DNA of 26,150 nucleotides. It comes from Alphaproteobacteria bacterium (GTDB taxonomy: Bacteria > Pseudomonadota > Alphaproteobacteria > Rhodospirillales > Rhodospirillaceae). The notes beneath the pieces are model-generated. The model saw only the letters and a list, made by a program, of their open reading frames with translations. It did no database searches and was not told where the DNA came from. The translations under genes and the position numbers were made by a program. Below, one piece after another: positions 1 to 7,508 of the stretch (position 1 is its first letter; the number at the start of each line of letters is the position of its first letter). The DNA is taken from positions 1 through 26,150 of the forward strand of contig JADGDA010000006.1 in the NCBI GenBank assembly GCA_015228695.1, written 5' to 3'.

Positions 1-14
1 GGGAAAGGGCGCGC

Positions 15-1289
15 ATGCGGACGGGTCGGGTGATCGAGAGTCGGCACTGGAACGGCCTCTATCTTCTGGCCGCCGTGGCCATGATCTTCGTGACCCTGTC
101 CGTGGCCGTGCAGCCGCTTTTTCTGCGCGCGGTCCTGCACATCCCCTTCGCCAGCGCCGGGGCCATCAACACCAACGTCGCCGTGGTGACCGAGATTCTC
201 AGCCTGCTCCTCGTCGGCTATCTCGGCTATCTGTCCGACCGGGTGGGGCGGGTGCCGATCGTGGTGGTGGGGTTCTTCGCCGCCGGCGTCGGGGCGGCCC
301 TGGCTCCGTTCAGCCTGTCCATCGGCACCGCCCTCGGCATCGGCGGCGTCGCGTTCTACTACGGAATGCGGATTGTCATGGCCCTGGGGGCCGGAGCGGT
401 CTGGCCCCAGTTGTCCGCCCTGGTCGGGGATTTCAGCAACACCGGCAACCGGGCCCGATTGATGGCCAACACCGCCTTCATGACCGCCTTCGGAGCCACC
501 CTGGTCTATGCCGTGCTGATGCAGATCCCCCCCCGCACCGGGGTGGTCACGGTCATGCTGATCACGGCGGGAATTGCCTTTATCGGGGCTTGGCTGACCC
601 GCAAGTGTCTGATCGACGTCGCTCCCCGCCTCGATGAAAGGCATATCCCATGGCGGCGGATCGGGACGCTCCTGCGGACCGACTCCCGCATGCGACTCGC
701 GTTTCTGTCGGCGTTCTTCGCGCGGAGCGACATGGTGCTGATCGGCATGTTCTTCATGCTCTGGTACATCTATTTCGGCGATCTGGTCGGCGTCACCCAG
801 GAAGCGGCGGCGGCCCAGGCGGGGAAACTCATCGGTCTGGTCGGAATCGTCGTTCTCGTCTCCATTCCCTTCTGGGGCGCGTTCATCGAGCGCCACGGCC
901 GCATCGCCGCGATTACCGTGGGAATGGCGATGTCGGGGCTGGGCTTCGCCGGGCTGGGGTTCGTCGTCAATCCCTATAAGTGGTATATCGTGGTGCCGAC
1001 GATTCTCGCCGCCGCCGGTCAGGCGGGATGTCTGGTGGCGCCCCAGGTTCTGGCCATCGATCTGGCCCCGCGGGAGATTCTCGGCTCGGTCCTCGGCGCG
1101 TTCAATCTGGTGGGCGGCATCGGGATCATCGTCTTCCTTGAAATCGGCGGCCTGCTGTTCGATGCGATCGGCCCCTATGCGCCTTTCGTGTTCACGGGCA
1201 TAGGCAACCTGCTCATTATGTGCTATTCCCTCTGGGTTCTGGTACGGTCGCGCGGGGACGCGCGTGTTCCGGCGGAAGAAGGCGTTTGA
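15..1289 (+). CDS. mamH: MamH, magnetosome major facilitator superfamily transporter
   Basis: A 424-residue polytopic membrane protein of the major facilitator superfamily. About twelve hydrophobic segments are visible, with the loop-2 signature GYLSDRVGRVP near residues 75-85 after the second or third segment. First-gene position immediately before mamI and mamE, the length, and the N-terminal half all fit MamH. In Magnetospirillum MamH sits in the magnetosome membrane and contributes to iron supply for magnetite; the substrate is not proven. The ATG at 15 is the first available start, and only 14 bases precede it, so neither the promoter nor a longer N-terminus can be judged. It ends 64 bases before mamI. 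Identification is from recognition of family and gene order. Confidence 0.93.
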   Translation: MRTGRVIESRHWNGLYLLAAVAMIFVTLSVAVQPLFLRAVLHIPFASAGAINTNVAVVTEILSLLLVGYLGYLSDRVGRVPIVVVGFFAAGVGAALAPFSLSIGTALGIGGVAFYYGMRIVMALGAGAVWPQLSALVGDFSNTGNRARLMANTAFMTAFGATLVYAVLMQIPPRTGVVTVMLITAGIAFIGAWLTRKCLIDVAPRLDERHIPWRRIGTLLRTDSRMRLAFLSAFFARSDMVLIGMFFMLWYIYFGDLVGVTQEAAAAQAGKLIGLVGIVVLVSIPFWGAFIERHGRIAAITVGMAMSGLGFAGLGFVVNPYKWYIVVPTILAAAGQAGCLVAPQVLAIDLAPREILGSVLGAFNLVGGIGIIVFLEIGGLLFDAIGPYAPFVFTGIGNLLIMCYSLWVLVRSRGDARVPAEEGV

Positions 1290-1353
1290 GGCTGGCCATC
1301 TTGTCGTGGGTCATCTTGGGGACGGTCGTGCGCTCGTATGCGGAGAAGTGTTG

Positions 1354-1560
1354 ATGCCGGGTGTTGTTGCGGGGCTCCTTGCGGTTGCGTTGGGACTGTG
1401 GGGAATGACGGTGTGGTGGTGGTCTCTCGTCGACGTGTTGCGGGGGATCGTGCCGATCGTCCTGGTCGTGGTGGGCGTTCTGTCGCTGGCCGCCGGTGTG
1501 TCCGCCGTGCGGAAGGAAACCGGGGTCAAGGATAAAGACGTGCTCGGCGACGAAGAGTGA
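1354..1560 (+). CDS. mamI: MamI, small magnetosome membrane protein
   Basis: A 68-residue protein with two hydrophobic helices (about residues 3-23 and 29-51) joined by a short loop, and an acidic/lysine-rich tail. The motif GLWGMTVWWWS near residues 14-24 is typical of MamI. MamI is one of the few proteins needed for magnetosome membrane invagination in Magnetospirillum. The ATG at 1354 is preferred because GGAGAAG lies six bases upstream (1342-1348) and because an upstream extension in frame (to 1264) would run through the end of mamH and is not MamI-like. Its stop touches the start region of mamE, so the two are probably translated together. Confidence 0.92.
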   Translation: MPGVVAGLLAVALGLWGMTVWWWSLVDVLRGIVPIVLVVVGVLSLAAGVSAVRKETGVKDKDVLGDEE

Positions 1561-1565
1561 CCTCG

Positions 1566-3827
1566 ATGGAACCGTTCGTGGAAGAGAATCTCCCGGAAAC
1601 GCCGGCCGTCTGCTCGAAGAGCCTCAAGAAGTACTTCTATGTTGCCGGGGCCGTGGCGATCCTGATTTTGCTCGGGGCCTACTGGTATACCGGCTATTAC
1701 ACCCAGGGGTTTGGGTTCATCGGCTCCTTCAACGCCTTTGGAGCGCAGTCCGCCGCCGTCAACATGGCGCCCCGCCCCCTTCCCGGCGGAGCGGCCCAGG
1801 CCAGACAGCCGGCGTTCCCCTCTGCGGCCATCGGCGTCCCGTCCCCGTGGACGGGAGTCGCGAATCCGGCTCCGGCGGTGGGATTGGGAGTTCAGGGAGC
1901 GGGGAGCGCTCCGCCGTCGGCCGGGGGGAGCAACTTCTCGGCCGTCGTGATGAATCTGCACCACAGCGTGGTCAACGTCACCGTGAGCCGGGGTAACGGC
2001 GGTGGCGGCGGCGGCGGGGTGACGACGGCCCCGGTTTCCCCGGTGGTTCAGACGCCCGGCGTCCAGGACCCCAATGCGCCGGGCGGCGAGATCCGGTTCG
2101 CCGCGCCGCTCGTCGGCGGGGTGCTCGAAAATGTGGGCTCGGGCGTCATCGTCCGCGCCGACGGTTATGTCCTCACAAATTTTCACGTCGTCCGTGGGGC
2201 GGCATCGGCATTCGTCACCGTGTTCGACGACGGCGGGACCCAGCGCTATAACGCCGACATCATCAAGATGGACGAGAGCCTCGACCTCGCCCTGTTGAAG
2301 ATCAAGCCGAGAAGGCCGCTGATCCCGGCCGTTCTCGGCGATAGCGACCGCATCCTCGTCGCCGAGGAGGTCATCACCATCGGCAGTCCGTTCGGGCTCG
2401 ACCAGACGGTGAGCCGGGGAATCGTCTCGGGCATGCGCAAGTCGCTGATGATCGAGGGGGTGACCCACGCCAACCTGATCCAGACCGACGCTGCGATCAA
2501 TCAGGGCAACTCCGGCGGCCCCCTGGTCAATATCGAGGGGCAGGTGATCGGGATCAACACCGCCATCTATACCCCGACCGGCGCTTTTTCCGGGGTCGGC
2601 TTCGCCATCCCGAGCAATCACGCGCGCAAGTTCGTCGAAACGGAGATCGTTCTGCCCGACAGCGCGGTGATGGCCAAGGTCGCGGCCTTCCCGACCCAGG
2701 GCGGCGGGAACGCGCCGCCGATCTACGCCGGGATGACCCCGCCCCACCTTGATGGGCGGGAGAAACTCGCCTGCTCGACCTGTCACCAGATCCTGCAAAG
2801 GACCGCCGCCGGCCCCATGGCTCCGGTCGCCATGGGTCAATTTGCGGCGGCCCCGGCCATGGGTCAATTCGCGGCGGCCCCGGCCGCCATGGGCCAACTT
2901 GCGGCGATGCCGGGCGGGGCGGCTCCCCCGATCCAGGCGGGCGCGGCGGCTCCCCATACCGACGGCCGCGAGGCCATGGACTGCACGAGTTGCCATCAGA
3001 TCATCGGCGGCGCGGCGGTGGCGTTCCAGTACCAGTTCGCCAAGCCGCCGTCGAGCCTGGCGGTCAATGTGGCCACCCCCACCGCGCCTCCCGCCACCGG
3101 CTCTCCCACTGGGCCATTGATGGGGGCGGGGGCGGTTGCCTCGCCGATGCCGGGTCTCGGTCTGGGGCAGGTTCCCGCCGCCGGGAACGGCAATCCGGCG
3201 GACGTCGGGACTGCGGTCACGATCGGGGCCGTGGTGCACACCCTGACGCCCACCCTCGCCCAACGGGTCGGACAGGCGGCGGGCGAGGGGGTGTTCGTGG
3301 CCTCCGTCGTGCCCGGCTCCTCCGCCGCCGCCGCCAAAATCATACCCGGGGACGTCATCGTCAAAGTGGACGGCCGCCGGGTGGCAACGCCGGAGCAGGT
3401 GTCCGGCGCCTTGAAGACGATCGCCCTCGGGGATGTCGTCCGTATTGCCGTGATGCGTGACGGAAAGCGCCAGAACATCAAGCTGGTCATGGGCGCGACG
3501 GACATGGGCACGGCCCCCCCGCCCTCGAACAAACCCCCTCCGACGGAATTCGCCTGGCTCGGCGTCGAGATCGAGAATTTCGCCATGGTGGCCCTGTCGA
3601 CCGATCCGCAGGGAGCGGGGATCATGGGAGCGGTGGTCAACGAAGTGGTCCCGGCCTCCCGGGCGGCGAAGGCCGGCATCAAGATGGGCGACGTGATCAT
3701 ACAGATCAACAATCAGCCCGTGGAAACGGCGGAGGAGTTCGATCGGGCCATCCGCACCGTTTCGAAACGCCCGAACAATCTGGTCAAGGTCAGCCGCAAC
3801 GGCGCCGAGATCTTTGTGGTCATCTGA
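1566..3827 (+). CDS. mamE: MamE, HtrA-type magnetosome serine protease with magnetochrome haem motifs
   Basis: A 753-residue DegP/HtrA-family protease. Order: short cytoplasmic N-terminus; one membrane anchor at about 25-45; Pro/Ala/Gly linker with a Gly run; trypsin-like domain with an intact triad (His207 in TNFHVV, Asp240 in SLDLALLK, Ser316 in GNSGGP); two CXXCH haem motifs at 403-407 and 473-477; PDZ domains at about 559-643 and 661-753. In Magnetospirillum MamE directs protein localisation to magnetosomes and switches crystal maturation on through proteolysis, including of itself, MamO and MamP. The ATG at 1566 has GAAGAG 8-9 bases upstream. A GTG at 1557 overlapping the mamI stop would add three residues. 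A degenerate Met-Gly-Gln-rich repeat lies between the two haem motifs. Confidence 0.96.
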   Translation: MEPFVEENLPETPAVCSKSLKKYFYVAGAVAILILLGAYWYTGYYTQGFGFIGSFNAFGAQSAAVNMAPRPLPGGAAQARQPAFPSAAIGVPSPWTGVANPAPAVGLGVQGAGSAPPSAGGSNFSAVVMNLHHSVVNVTVSRGNGGGGGGGVTTAPVSPVVQTPGVQDPNAPGGEIRFAAPLVGGVLENVGSGVIVRADGYVLTNFHVVRGAASAFVTVFDDGGTQRYNADIIKMDESLDLALLKIKPRRPLIPAVLGDSDRILVAEEVITIGSPFGLDQTVSRGIVSGMRKSLMIEGVTHANLIQTDAAINQGNSGGPLVNIEGQVIGINTAIYTPTGAFSGVGFAIPSNHARKFVETEIVLPDSAVMAKVAAFPTQGGGNAPPIYAGMTPPHLDGREKLACSTCHQILQRTAAGPMAPVAMGQFAAAPAMGQFAAAPAAMGQLAAMPGGAAPPIQAGAAAPHTDGREAMDCTSCHQIIGGAAVAFQYQFAKPPSSLAVNVATPTAPPATGSPTGPLMGAGAVASPMPGLGLGQVPAAGNGNPADVGTAVTIGAVVHTLTPTLAQRVGQAAGEGVFVASVVPGSSAAAAKIIPGDVIVKVDGRRVATPEQVSGALKTIALGDVVRIAVMRDGKRQNIKLVMGATDMGTAPPPSNKPPPTEFAWLGVEIENFAMVALSTDPQGAGIMGAVVNEVVPASRAAKAGIKMGDVIIQINNQPVETAEEFDRAIRTVSKRPNNLVKVSRNGAEIFVVI
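2832..2912 (+). repeat. In-frame tandem repeat in the mamE linker
   Basis: Three consecutive units of 27, 30 and 24 bases begin at 2832, 2859 and 2889. Each encodes Met-Gly-Gln-(Phe/Leu)-Ala-Ala-(Ala)-Pro. The first two are nearly identical at the DNA level, with one T/C difference within the shared 27 bases. The repeat forms an Ala/Pro-rich spacer between the two CXXCH haem motifs and is likely to vary in copy number between strains. Confidence 0.85.
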
Positions 3828-3914
3828 CGAGTCGTCTCGGGTGACGGCGGGGGCGGGAGCGGAGAAACGGCCGGAACTCCACGGACTTCGTGGATCGCGG
3901 TCTCGGGAAACGAG
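3826..3914 (+). promoter_or_regulatory. Cluster of short inverted repeats after mamE
   Basis: The roughly 100-base gap after mamE holds three small dyads: GACGA-G-TCGTC at 3826-3836, starting inside the mamE stop; TCCACG-(GACTT)-CGTGGA at 3878-3894; and CTCG-(GGAAA)-CGAG at 3902-3914. The last sits just before the ribosome-binding site (AGGGGG, 3916-3921) of the next gene. There is no T-run, so this is not a classical terminator. The dyads could tune mRNA stability or translation of the small gene downstream. That function is inference, and short dyads arise easily in GC-rich DNA. Confidence 0.3.
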
Positions 3915-3929
3915 CAGGGGGCGCACGAA

Positions 3930-4274
3930 ATGCCGATGGACGACAATGGGCGTGAACAGGAAATGGACGCCGGGACGGGTCCGAATGGATGGGACGACCT
4001 TCGCGGGGAGGAGGCCGCGCCGTCGTCCCCGCCGATGAACCCGTTCCCGCCGCGCCGGATGGATGCCGGAGACGGAATGATCGAGGTCCCGGTGGAGGAC
4101 CTGTTCAACGGCGTGATCAACGTGCTGGGCGACGGGTTGGGGCTGGCCATCGTCGGCACGGGGAAGGCCACCCGTTTCCTGGCCCGAGCCCCCGACCTGC
4201 TGGCGGCCCGCCTCAAGACCGGAGTTTCCGTTCTCGGCGACAACCTGATGCGCCTCACCGGGCGCGGTCGTTAG
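3930..4274 (+). CDS. Unrecognised 114-aa acidic-N-terminus protein in the mamJ position
   Basis: I do not recognise this protein. The first 50 residues are hydrophilic and rich in Asp/Glu, Gly and Pro (pairs DD at 4-5 and 22-23, EE at 27-28). Residues 50-114 contain a moderately hydrophobic, glycine-containing stretch (VINVLGDGLGLAIVG, about 63-77), then an amphipathic Arg/Lys-containing tail. The ATG at 3930 has AGGGGG eight bases upstream. It lies directly after mamE, where Magnetospirillum carries mamJ, whose product is acidic and ends in a hydrophobic C-terminal part. This is much shorter than MamJ and lacks its Glu/Pro repeats. A functional counterpart of MamJ is a hypothesis from position and acidity only. 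High-GC codon use matches its neighbours. Confidence 0.72.
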   Translation: MPMDDNGREQEMDAGTGPNGWDDLRGEEAAPSSPPMNPFPPRRMDAGDGMIEVPVEDLFNGVINVLGDGLGLAIVGTGKATRFLARAPDLLAARLKTGVSVLGDNLMRLTGRGR

Positions 4275-4406
4275 CAGTTTTCCGCGCGGTCGTTCGCCGT
4301 TTCGCTTGGCGCTTGGAAAAGGGAACAGGGGCGGTCGGGCTCACCCGATCGCCCCGTTTGCGCCGTAATTTGCGGTGGAAAGTGGGTGGAATTCCGTATA
4401 CCGTTC

Positions 4407-4430
4407 CGCAGCCCCGTGCGTGGCTGCGGC
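4407..4430 (+). promoter_or_regulatory. 8-bp perfect hairpin upstream of the PHA-like gene
   Basis: CCGCAGCC at 4407-4414 pairs perfectly with GGCTGCGG at 4423-4430 across an eight-base loop. It lies in the longest non-coding gap of the operon (4275-4482, 208 bases), 52 bases before the next start codon. No T-tract follows, so a Rho-independent terminator is unlikely; RNA processing, stabilisation or attenuation is possible. The rest of the gap shows an AT-richer patch around 4361-4400, but no promoter with good -35/-10 spacing. Confidence 0.4.
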
Positions 4431-4482
4431 AAAGTGGGCGCATGGCGCGGCGGGATGGCCGGACCCCGAGGAAGAGGGAGCG

Positions 4483-4785
4483 ATGCCGGACGTGGAGCTT
4501 GAGATCGCCAATCCGTTGCCGATGGTGGCCGCCGTCCGCAAGCTGGACCAGGTTCTGGCCGCGGCGAAGCAGGACCAGGGCGGTGGGTTGAACGGGCTCG
4601 GCTTTGATCGTCAGGGCAATGTGTTCGCGGTGTCCGGCACGGTCAAGGGCATCGGCGTCTCCGGGCGGATCACGGTGCTCGACCAACTGGTCAAGGTCAA
4701 TCTGTCCCTGCCGATGGCGGCGTATGCTTACCGGGGGGCGGCGGAGAAGATGATTCGGGAATATCTGGAACCCCGTCTGATCTGA
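4483..4785 (+). CDS. Small protein resembling the polyhydroxyalkanoic acid system family
   Basis: A soluble 100-residue protein. Its C-terminal half has the pattern Gly-Val-Ser-Gly-(Arg)-Ile-x-Val, alternating beta-strand residues (VKVNLSLP), then an amphipathic helix (EKMIREYLEPRL). This resembles the small PHA-granule-associated 'polyhydroxyalkanoic acid system' family (PHA_gran_rgn), which is about 90-100 residues long and ends the same way. The match is from memory of the pattern and is moderate. The ATG at 4483 has GAGGAAG eight bases upstream (4468-4474); an in-frame extension to 4375 is low-complexity and unlikely. It occupies the place of mamK between mamE and mamL. A role at the magnetosome or PHA-granule surface is inference. 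Confidence 0.7.
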   Translation: MPDVELEIANPLPMVAAVRKLDQVLAAAKQDQGGGLNGLGFDRQGNVFAVSGTVKGIGVSGRITVLDQLVKVNLSLPMAAYAYRGAAEKMIREYLEPRLI

Positions 4786-4844
4786 GGCAGAGGCCCGAAG
4801 GGGCGATGGTTGGGGGCTTGCCGGGATATGGAGCTGGGTTTCCC

Positions 4845-5075
4845 GTGTTGACATATATCGTTTATGTTATTTTCGTCGGGTTGGTGGTTCTTTTCGCCAC
4901 GGAGAATCTCCATGTGGTGCCATTCTATTTTCTGATTTCGTTCGAGGCCCCCCTGGTTCTGATCGTGGGCATCGCGTTTTTCGTCGGGTTCGCGGCGGCG
5001 GTGCTCGGGGTGCTGCTTCAGGCGGTCCGGCAGAGGAAGAAGAAGACCAACGTGATCATCCGCCCCCGCCGTTGA
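4845..5075 (+). CDS. mamL: MamL, small magnetosome membrane protein
   Basis: A 76-residue protein with two hydrophobic helices (about 2-18 and 35-59) and a strongly basic tail (RQRKKKTNVIIRPRR, 62-76). The helices plus positive tail, and the place just before mamM, identify MamL, which is essential for membrane invagination; its basic tail is thought to contact the cytoplasmic membrane face. I chose GTG at 4845 because the N-terminus then lines up residue for residue with Magnetospirillum MamL as I remember it. GGAG lies about 11 bases upstream. An ATG at 4806 in the same frame gives 89 residues, but its AAGGGG is only two bases from the start and the added residues are not MamL-like. Confidence 0.85.
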   Translation: MLTYIVYVIFVGLVVLFATENLHVVPFYFLISFEAPLVLIVGIAFFVGFAAAVLGVLLQAVRQRKKKTNVIIRPRR

Positions 5076-5076
5076 T

Positions 5077-5121
5077 GGGGCTGGATGCGGGCGGGCGCTG
5101 GGGAAGGGTGCCAGGGAAGGG
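5077..5121 (+). promoter_or_regulatory. G-quadruplex-type G-tract array between mamL and mamM
   Basis: Six runs of at least three G occur at 5089-5091, 5093-5095, 5100-5103, 5106-5108, 5114-5116 and 5119-5121, with loops of 1, 4, 2, 5 and 2 bases. A further GGGG lies at 5077-5080. This satisfies the standard G3+N1-7 quadruplex rule more than once, on the coding (mRNA) strand, ending 38 bases before the mamM start. It includes a direct repeat of GGGAAGGG at 5101 and 5114. A role in tuning mamM translation or transcription is inference. Confidence 0.6.
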
Positions 5122-5159
5122 CGTTGAGGAAGTAAGGTCAATGCAGGCGGGATCTGTCC

Positions 5160-6104
5160 ATGCGGTATGAGAAATGCGTGCCTTGCTCCAGGACCATCGG
5201 CTGGGTGGGGTTGGTCGTCAACATCGTCCTGACGGCGATGAAGGCCTTCGTCGGCTTGGTTTCCGGCTCGCAGGCCATGGTCGTGGACACCATGTATTCG
5301 GCCAAGGACGTGGTGACGTCGATGCTCGTCATCATCGGCATGTCCGTGTCGGACAAGCCCCTCGACGAACAGCATCCGTATGGGCACGGCAAGATCGAGT
5401 TCGTTCTTTCGCTGATCATCAGCGTCGTTTTCCTCCTGGTGACAGGATATCTTCTGGTGCACGCCATTCAGATCCTGGTGGATCCGGAACGGCACCGGAC
5501 GCCGCACATCATCGCCCTCTGGGCGGCGGTGGTCGCCGTCGCCGTCAACATCTTCATGTACGCCTACGCCAAGTGCGTCGCCGCCGAGGTCAACAGCCCG
5601 ATGGTGCGCACCCTGGCCAAGCACAGCCATTCGGACGCGACCGCGTCGGCGGTGGTGGCCGGCGGCATCATCGGCGCCCATTACCTCGGGATGCCGTGGC
5701 TTGACACCGCGATCGCCGTTTTCGAAACCCTGGACCTTCTGTATCTCGGCGGCGGCGTGTTCTGGGACGCCTACAAGGGATTGATGGATCGCAGCATCGA
5801 CACGCCGCTGCGCGGCAAGATCATCGCCCTGGCGCGTTCGGTGGAGGGCGTCGTCGAGGTCAAGCAGCTCCGGTCCCGCCACGTCGGACAGGAAATGCTG
5901 GTCGAGATGGTCATCGGCGTCGACGATGCCCTGTCCGTCGAGGAGGCCCACCTCATCTGCGAGGCGGTGAAGACCGAAATCAGCCGCAAGCTGGCGCATA
6001 TCGGGGCGCTGCATGTGAGCGCCGAGGGATGCGCCAAGGCCGCCCCCGCGTCGGCGCGACGGAACGCCGGCTCCGACGATCTCGTCTCCGAACTGGATGG
6101 CTGA
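5160..6104 (+). CDS. mamM: MamM, cation diffusion facilitator iron transporter
   Basis: A 314-residue CDF-family transporter with six predicted membrane helices and a C-terminal cytosolic metal-sensing domain (from about residue 215). The transport-site residues fall at Tyr46 and Asp50 in helix 2 (MYSAKD) and His155 and Asp159 in helix 5 (KHSHSDA). These are the positions known from Magnetospirillum MamM. MamM moves ferrous iron into the magnetosome and stabilises MamB by forming a heterodimer. The ATG at 5160 has AGGCGG nine bases upstream and matches the usual N-terminus, with two early Cys (6 and 9). The stop is three bases before the mamN start. Confidence is high. Confidence 0.96.
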   Translation: MRYEKCVPCSRTIGWVGLVVNIVLTAMKAFVGLVSGSQAMVVDTMYSAKDVVTSMLVIIGMSVSDKPLDEQHPYGHGKIEFVLSLIISVVFLLVTGYLLVHAIQILVDPERHRTPHIIALWAAVVAVAVNIFMYAYAKCVAAEVNSPMVRTLAKHSHSDATASAVVAGGIIGAHYLGMPWLDTAIAVFETLDLLYLGGGVFWDAYKGLMDRSIDTPLRGKIIALARSVEGVVEVKQLRSRHVGQEMLVEMVIGVDDALSVEEAHLICEAVKTEISRKLAHIGALHVSAEGCAKAAPASARRNAGSDDLVSELDG

Positions 6105-6107
6105 GGG

Positions 6108-7427
6108 GTGGATTTCGCCGTTGCCCTGACGATCTTCGCGACCGTCTTCGCACTGATCTATCGCGGACGGGTGCCGCGCGAGTACGTCGTGCTCGGCGGC
6201 GGCGCGACCATGGCGGTCTATGGCATGGTATCGGGGTTCTACCCGTTGCAGGCGGTCGTCGGGTCCATCTATTTCGAGACGCTGGCGCTCTGCCTCGGGA
6301 TGTCCCTGGTGTCGGCGGTGCTGGCGCGGTCGGGCGTGTTCGGCCACATCGCCGCGACCACCGTGGCCTCGTCCCTGGGCAACGGGTGGTGGGTCTTCCT
6401 CGTGCTGACGCTGATGACCTACGGCATCTCCCTGGTCGTCAACAATCTGGCCGCGATCGTCATCGTTCTGCCGGTGACCCTGGCCGCCTGCCGGCAGATG
6501 CGCCTCAATCCCGTTCCCGTGGCCATTTCCGAGATCGTCGCCGCCAACCTGGGCGGGGCGTCGTCCATGATCGGCGACTTTCCCAACATGATCATCGCCT
6601 CGGCCGGACGCCTCGGGTTCATCGATTTTCTCGGGGGCATGATGGCGCCCTGCCTGATCCTGCTGGCGTTCATGCTGCTGTTCTTCAACCGGCATCGGGA
6701 ACTGCTGGTTCTGAGGAACATCGGCCCGCGGGAGCCCGATGCCCAGTTCATCGAGCGGCTGCTGGCCGAGACCGCCGGGAATCCGCGGCTGGCGCGGGCG
6801 GCCATGTGGCTTCTGGGGGCGACGATTCTGGGGTTTCTCCTGTCGGACTGGCTTCATCTGCGCCCGGCCTGGATCGCCCTGATCGCGGGCCTGTTCGCGC
6901 TGCTGCTCGGCGATTTCCAGGGCGACGAGATCGCGGAGGCGTGCGGCGTGAACGACATCGCCTTCTTCACGGGACTGTTCGTGATGGTGGGAGGGCTGAT
7001 CGCGGCCGGAGCCGGGGACACGTTGCTGGCCATCATCCACTCGATGAGCGGCGGACAGCCGACGCTCCAGCTTCTGGCCCTCATGTGGCTCGCGGCCTTT
7101 CTGACCATCTTCCTCAACGCCGGGCCGACGACGGCCCTGTTCGTCCCGGTGGCCGCCGCGACCGGGGCGGCGCTCGACGGCAACGCGGTCTGGTGGGCGC
7201 TCTCGCTCGGGGTTCTGGCGGGATCATCGGCGGCCCTGACCGGCGCCACCGCCGGCTCCATCGCGGCCTCGCGCGTCGAGTGGTTCCTGAGCGCCAACCC
7301 GGACATGAGAGCGGCCATGGGACCCAGCGGCACCCTTGATTTCAAGGGGTATCTGCGGTGGGGACTGCCGATCATGGGGGTTTTCCTGGGCCTGTCCACC
7401 CTTTACATCATCGTGGTGGCGGGGTAG
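6108..7427 (+). CDS. mamN: MamN, ArsB/CitM-type membrane transporter
   Basis: A 439-residue membrane protein of the ion transporter (ArsB/NhaD/citrate transporter-like) superfamily with about 11-12 helices. The conserved half-repeat motifs are visible: NNLAAIVIVLPV near residue 113 and GDFPNMIIASAG near 156, with the second inverted-repeat counterpart NAGPTTALFVP near 337. MamN is important for magnetite growth in Magnetospirillum and has been proposed to export protons released during mineralisation; this is not proven. The start is GTG at 6108, three bases after the mamM stop, with GAGGGG running directly into it. Close coupling to mamM translation would explain the poor spacing. Confidence 0.93.
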   Translation: MDFAVALTIFATVFALIYRGRVPREYVVLGGGATMAVYGMVSGFYPLQAVVGSIYFETLALCLGMSLVSAVLARSGVFGHIAATTVASSLGNGWWVFLVLTLMTYGISLVVNNLAAIVIVLPVTLAACRQMRLNPVPVAISEIVAANLGGASSMIGDFPNMIIASAGRLGFIDFLGGMMAPCLILLAFMLLFFNRHRELLVLRNIGPREPDAQFIERLLAETAGNPRLARAAMWLLGATILGFLLSDWLHLRPAWIALIAGLFALLLGDFQGDEIAEACGVNDIAFFTGLFVMVGGLIAAGAGDTLLAIIHSMSGGQPTLQLLALMWLAAFLTIFLNAGPTTALFVPVAAATGAALDGNAVWWALSLGVLAGSSAALTGATAGSIAASRVEWFLSANPDMRAAMGPSGTLDFKGYLRWGLPIMGVFLGLSTLYIIVVAG

Positions 7428-7508
7428 AAAGGGCCGGAGTGGTATCCGTCGCCGGATCGCGCCTTGTGGCCGGGTGCGCCGTCCTGTTTCGTTTTCGTGA
7501 GTAGCCCC

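Noticed and set aside
1264..1353. N-terminal extension of MamI
   Set aside because: The extra 30 residues overlap the mamH end, are not hydrophobic or MamI-like, and a good ribosome-binding site precedes the ATG at 1354.
1311..3926. 871-codon open frame on the - strand opposite mamE
   Set aside because: Its translation is rich in Arg, Gly, His and Asp, typical of an antisense shadow of GC-rich coding DNA, and mamE is unambiguous on the other strand.
4370..4403. TTGCGG ... TATACC as an internal promoter
   Set aside because: The spacer would be 22 bases, outside the normal range for a sigma-70 type promoter.
4407..4430. Rho-independent terminator
   Set aside because: The stem is good, but no T-run follows and the operon continues.
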